Below are positions 6,169 to 6,584 of a DNA stretch of 6,584 nucleotides, in pieces. The first letter of the stretch is position 1. The number at the start of each line of letters is the position of its first letter. The stretch lies in the NCBI GenBank assembly GCA_027051265.1, contig JALTZH010000020.1, forward strand, positions 1-6,584, given 5' to 3'. Under the pieces are notes generated by a model. That model worked only from the letters and a program-made list of their open reading frames with translations, had not been told where the DNA came from and made no database searches. The stretch comes from an archaeon. Its GTDB lineage: Archaea > Hydrothermarchaeota > Hydrothermarchaeia > JALTZZ01 > JALUTC01. Position numbers and translations under genes: made by a program.

Positions 6169-6519
6169 ATGAGTAAAGGGATATTATACGTAATTGAAGC
6201 TGCTATAGCAGCAATGATTATATTGTTGTTTCTATTTTCTTTTCTAATTTTGATTAAGAGTGAAAAAGAGCACGTAGATTATGAGGAAATATATTCTCTA
6301 TTAAAATCATTAGACGATGCAGATATACTTGAGGAAATTGTTTCAAATGTAACATTGTATAAATATTATTTTGAAGACTGTTATTTAACGTTAATCGATG
6401 AAAACGGTGTTGTTTATTCAAACTTAAAGGAAGAAGGAAATTACATAACGATTAATTACTATTTTTTAGAGAAAAATACCGGTAGAAAATACCTAATAAA
6501 GTTGTATTGTGCTTTTTAA
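6169..6519 (+). CDS. Small membrane-anchored protein with type IV pilin-like N-terminus
   Basis: The 116-residue product has a very short charged start (MSKG), then one strongly hydrophobic helix from about residue 5 to 29, then a mostly polar domain. The start resembles archaeal class III (prepilin-type) signal peptides, in which a peptidase cuts after the Gly of a Lys-Gly pair and the helix is used for assembly. Here a cut after G4 would put the glutamate (E10) at +6 instead of the usual +5, so processing is uncertain and a plain membrane anchor is possible. The remainder is rich in Tyr, Glu and beta-type segments, has two cysteines (C71, C114) that could pair outside the cell, and an N-glycosylation sequon N60-V-T. 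I recognise no named family in the soluble part. It lies between a clear terminator and the window edge, with its own promoter; any pilus partners could lie downstream. Confidence 0.72.
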   Translation: MSKGILYVIEAAIAAMIILLFLFSFLILIKSEKEHVDYEEIYSLLKSLDDADILEEIVSNVTLYKYYFEDCYLTLIDENGVVYSNLKEEGNYITINYYFLEKNTGRKYLIKLYCAF

Positions 6520-6584
6520 TATTAAAAAATATATTCCAATAAAAATAACATTATCCTAGAGAGTTTAAGTTGTACTTATAGTAT

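Noticed and set aside
6518-6535. AT-only imperfect inverted repeat after the pilin-like gene, considered as a terminator hairpin
   Set aside because: The stem is all A-T with a short run of A and no following T tract, so it has no more support than background in such AT-rich DNA.

Overview
This window looks archaeal, AT-rich (roughly 30% GC by eye) and most likely euryarchaeal. It encodes an archaeosine-type tRNA-guanine transglycosylase with a C-terminal PUA domain, a geranylgeranyl-reductase-family flavoprotein of the kind that saturates archaeal isoprenoid lipids, and an uncharacterised predicted nucleotidyltransferase (COG1665 type) known mainly from archaea. Several genes have archaeal TATA boxes about 22-29 bases before the ATG and no Shine-Dalgarno sequence, which points to leaderless or nearly leaderless mRNAs. 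Proteins rich in Lys, Glu and Ile, with mostly AGA arginine codons, would suit a thermophile, but that is only suggestive.

Layout. (1) Positions 1-620, minus strand: the N-terminal part of a class I SAM-dependent methyltransferase that runs off the left edge. (2) Positions 621-783: a divergent promoter region. (3) Positions 784-3003, plus strand: the geranylgeranyl-reductase-family gene, then after 27 bases the COG1665-like nucleotidyltransferase gene, probably one transcript. (4) Positions 3004-3347: no intact gene, but a decayed small coding sequence split by two frame changes (coiled-coil part plus C-terminal hydrophobic helix). Its stop codon lies inside the TATA box of the next gene. (5) Positions 3348-5781: pyrE (orotate phosphoribosyltransferase) and tgtA, 13 bases apart with a T8 run between them. 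(6) Positions 5852-6091: a TusA-family sulfur-carrier gene with its own promoter, followed by an oligo-T terminator. (7) Positions 6169-6519: a small membrane-anchored protein with a type-IV-pilin-like N-terminus, from a leaderless-type promoter sharing a 12-base element with the TusA-family promoter.

The genes are mostly housekeeping: lipid saturation, pyrimidine synthesis, tRNA modification and sulfur transfer. I see no CRISPR array, tRNA or rRNA gene, insertion sequence or defence system. The less ordinary points are the edge methyltransferase hidden opposite a long spurious forward reading frame, the TTG-versus-ATG start of the reductase, the broken gene before pyrE, the uncharacterised nucleotidyltransferase beside the lipid reductase, and the pilin-like protein with its glutamate at an unusual position.
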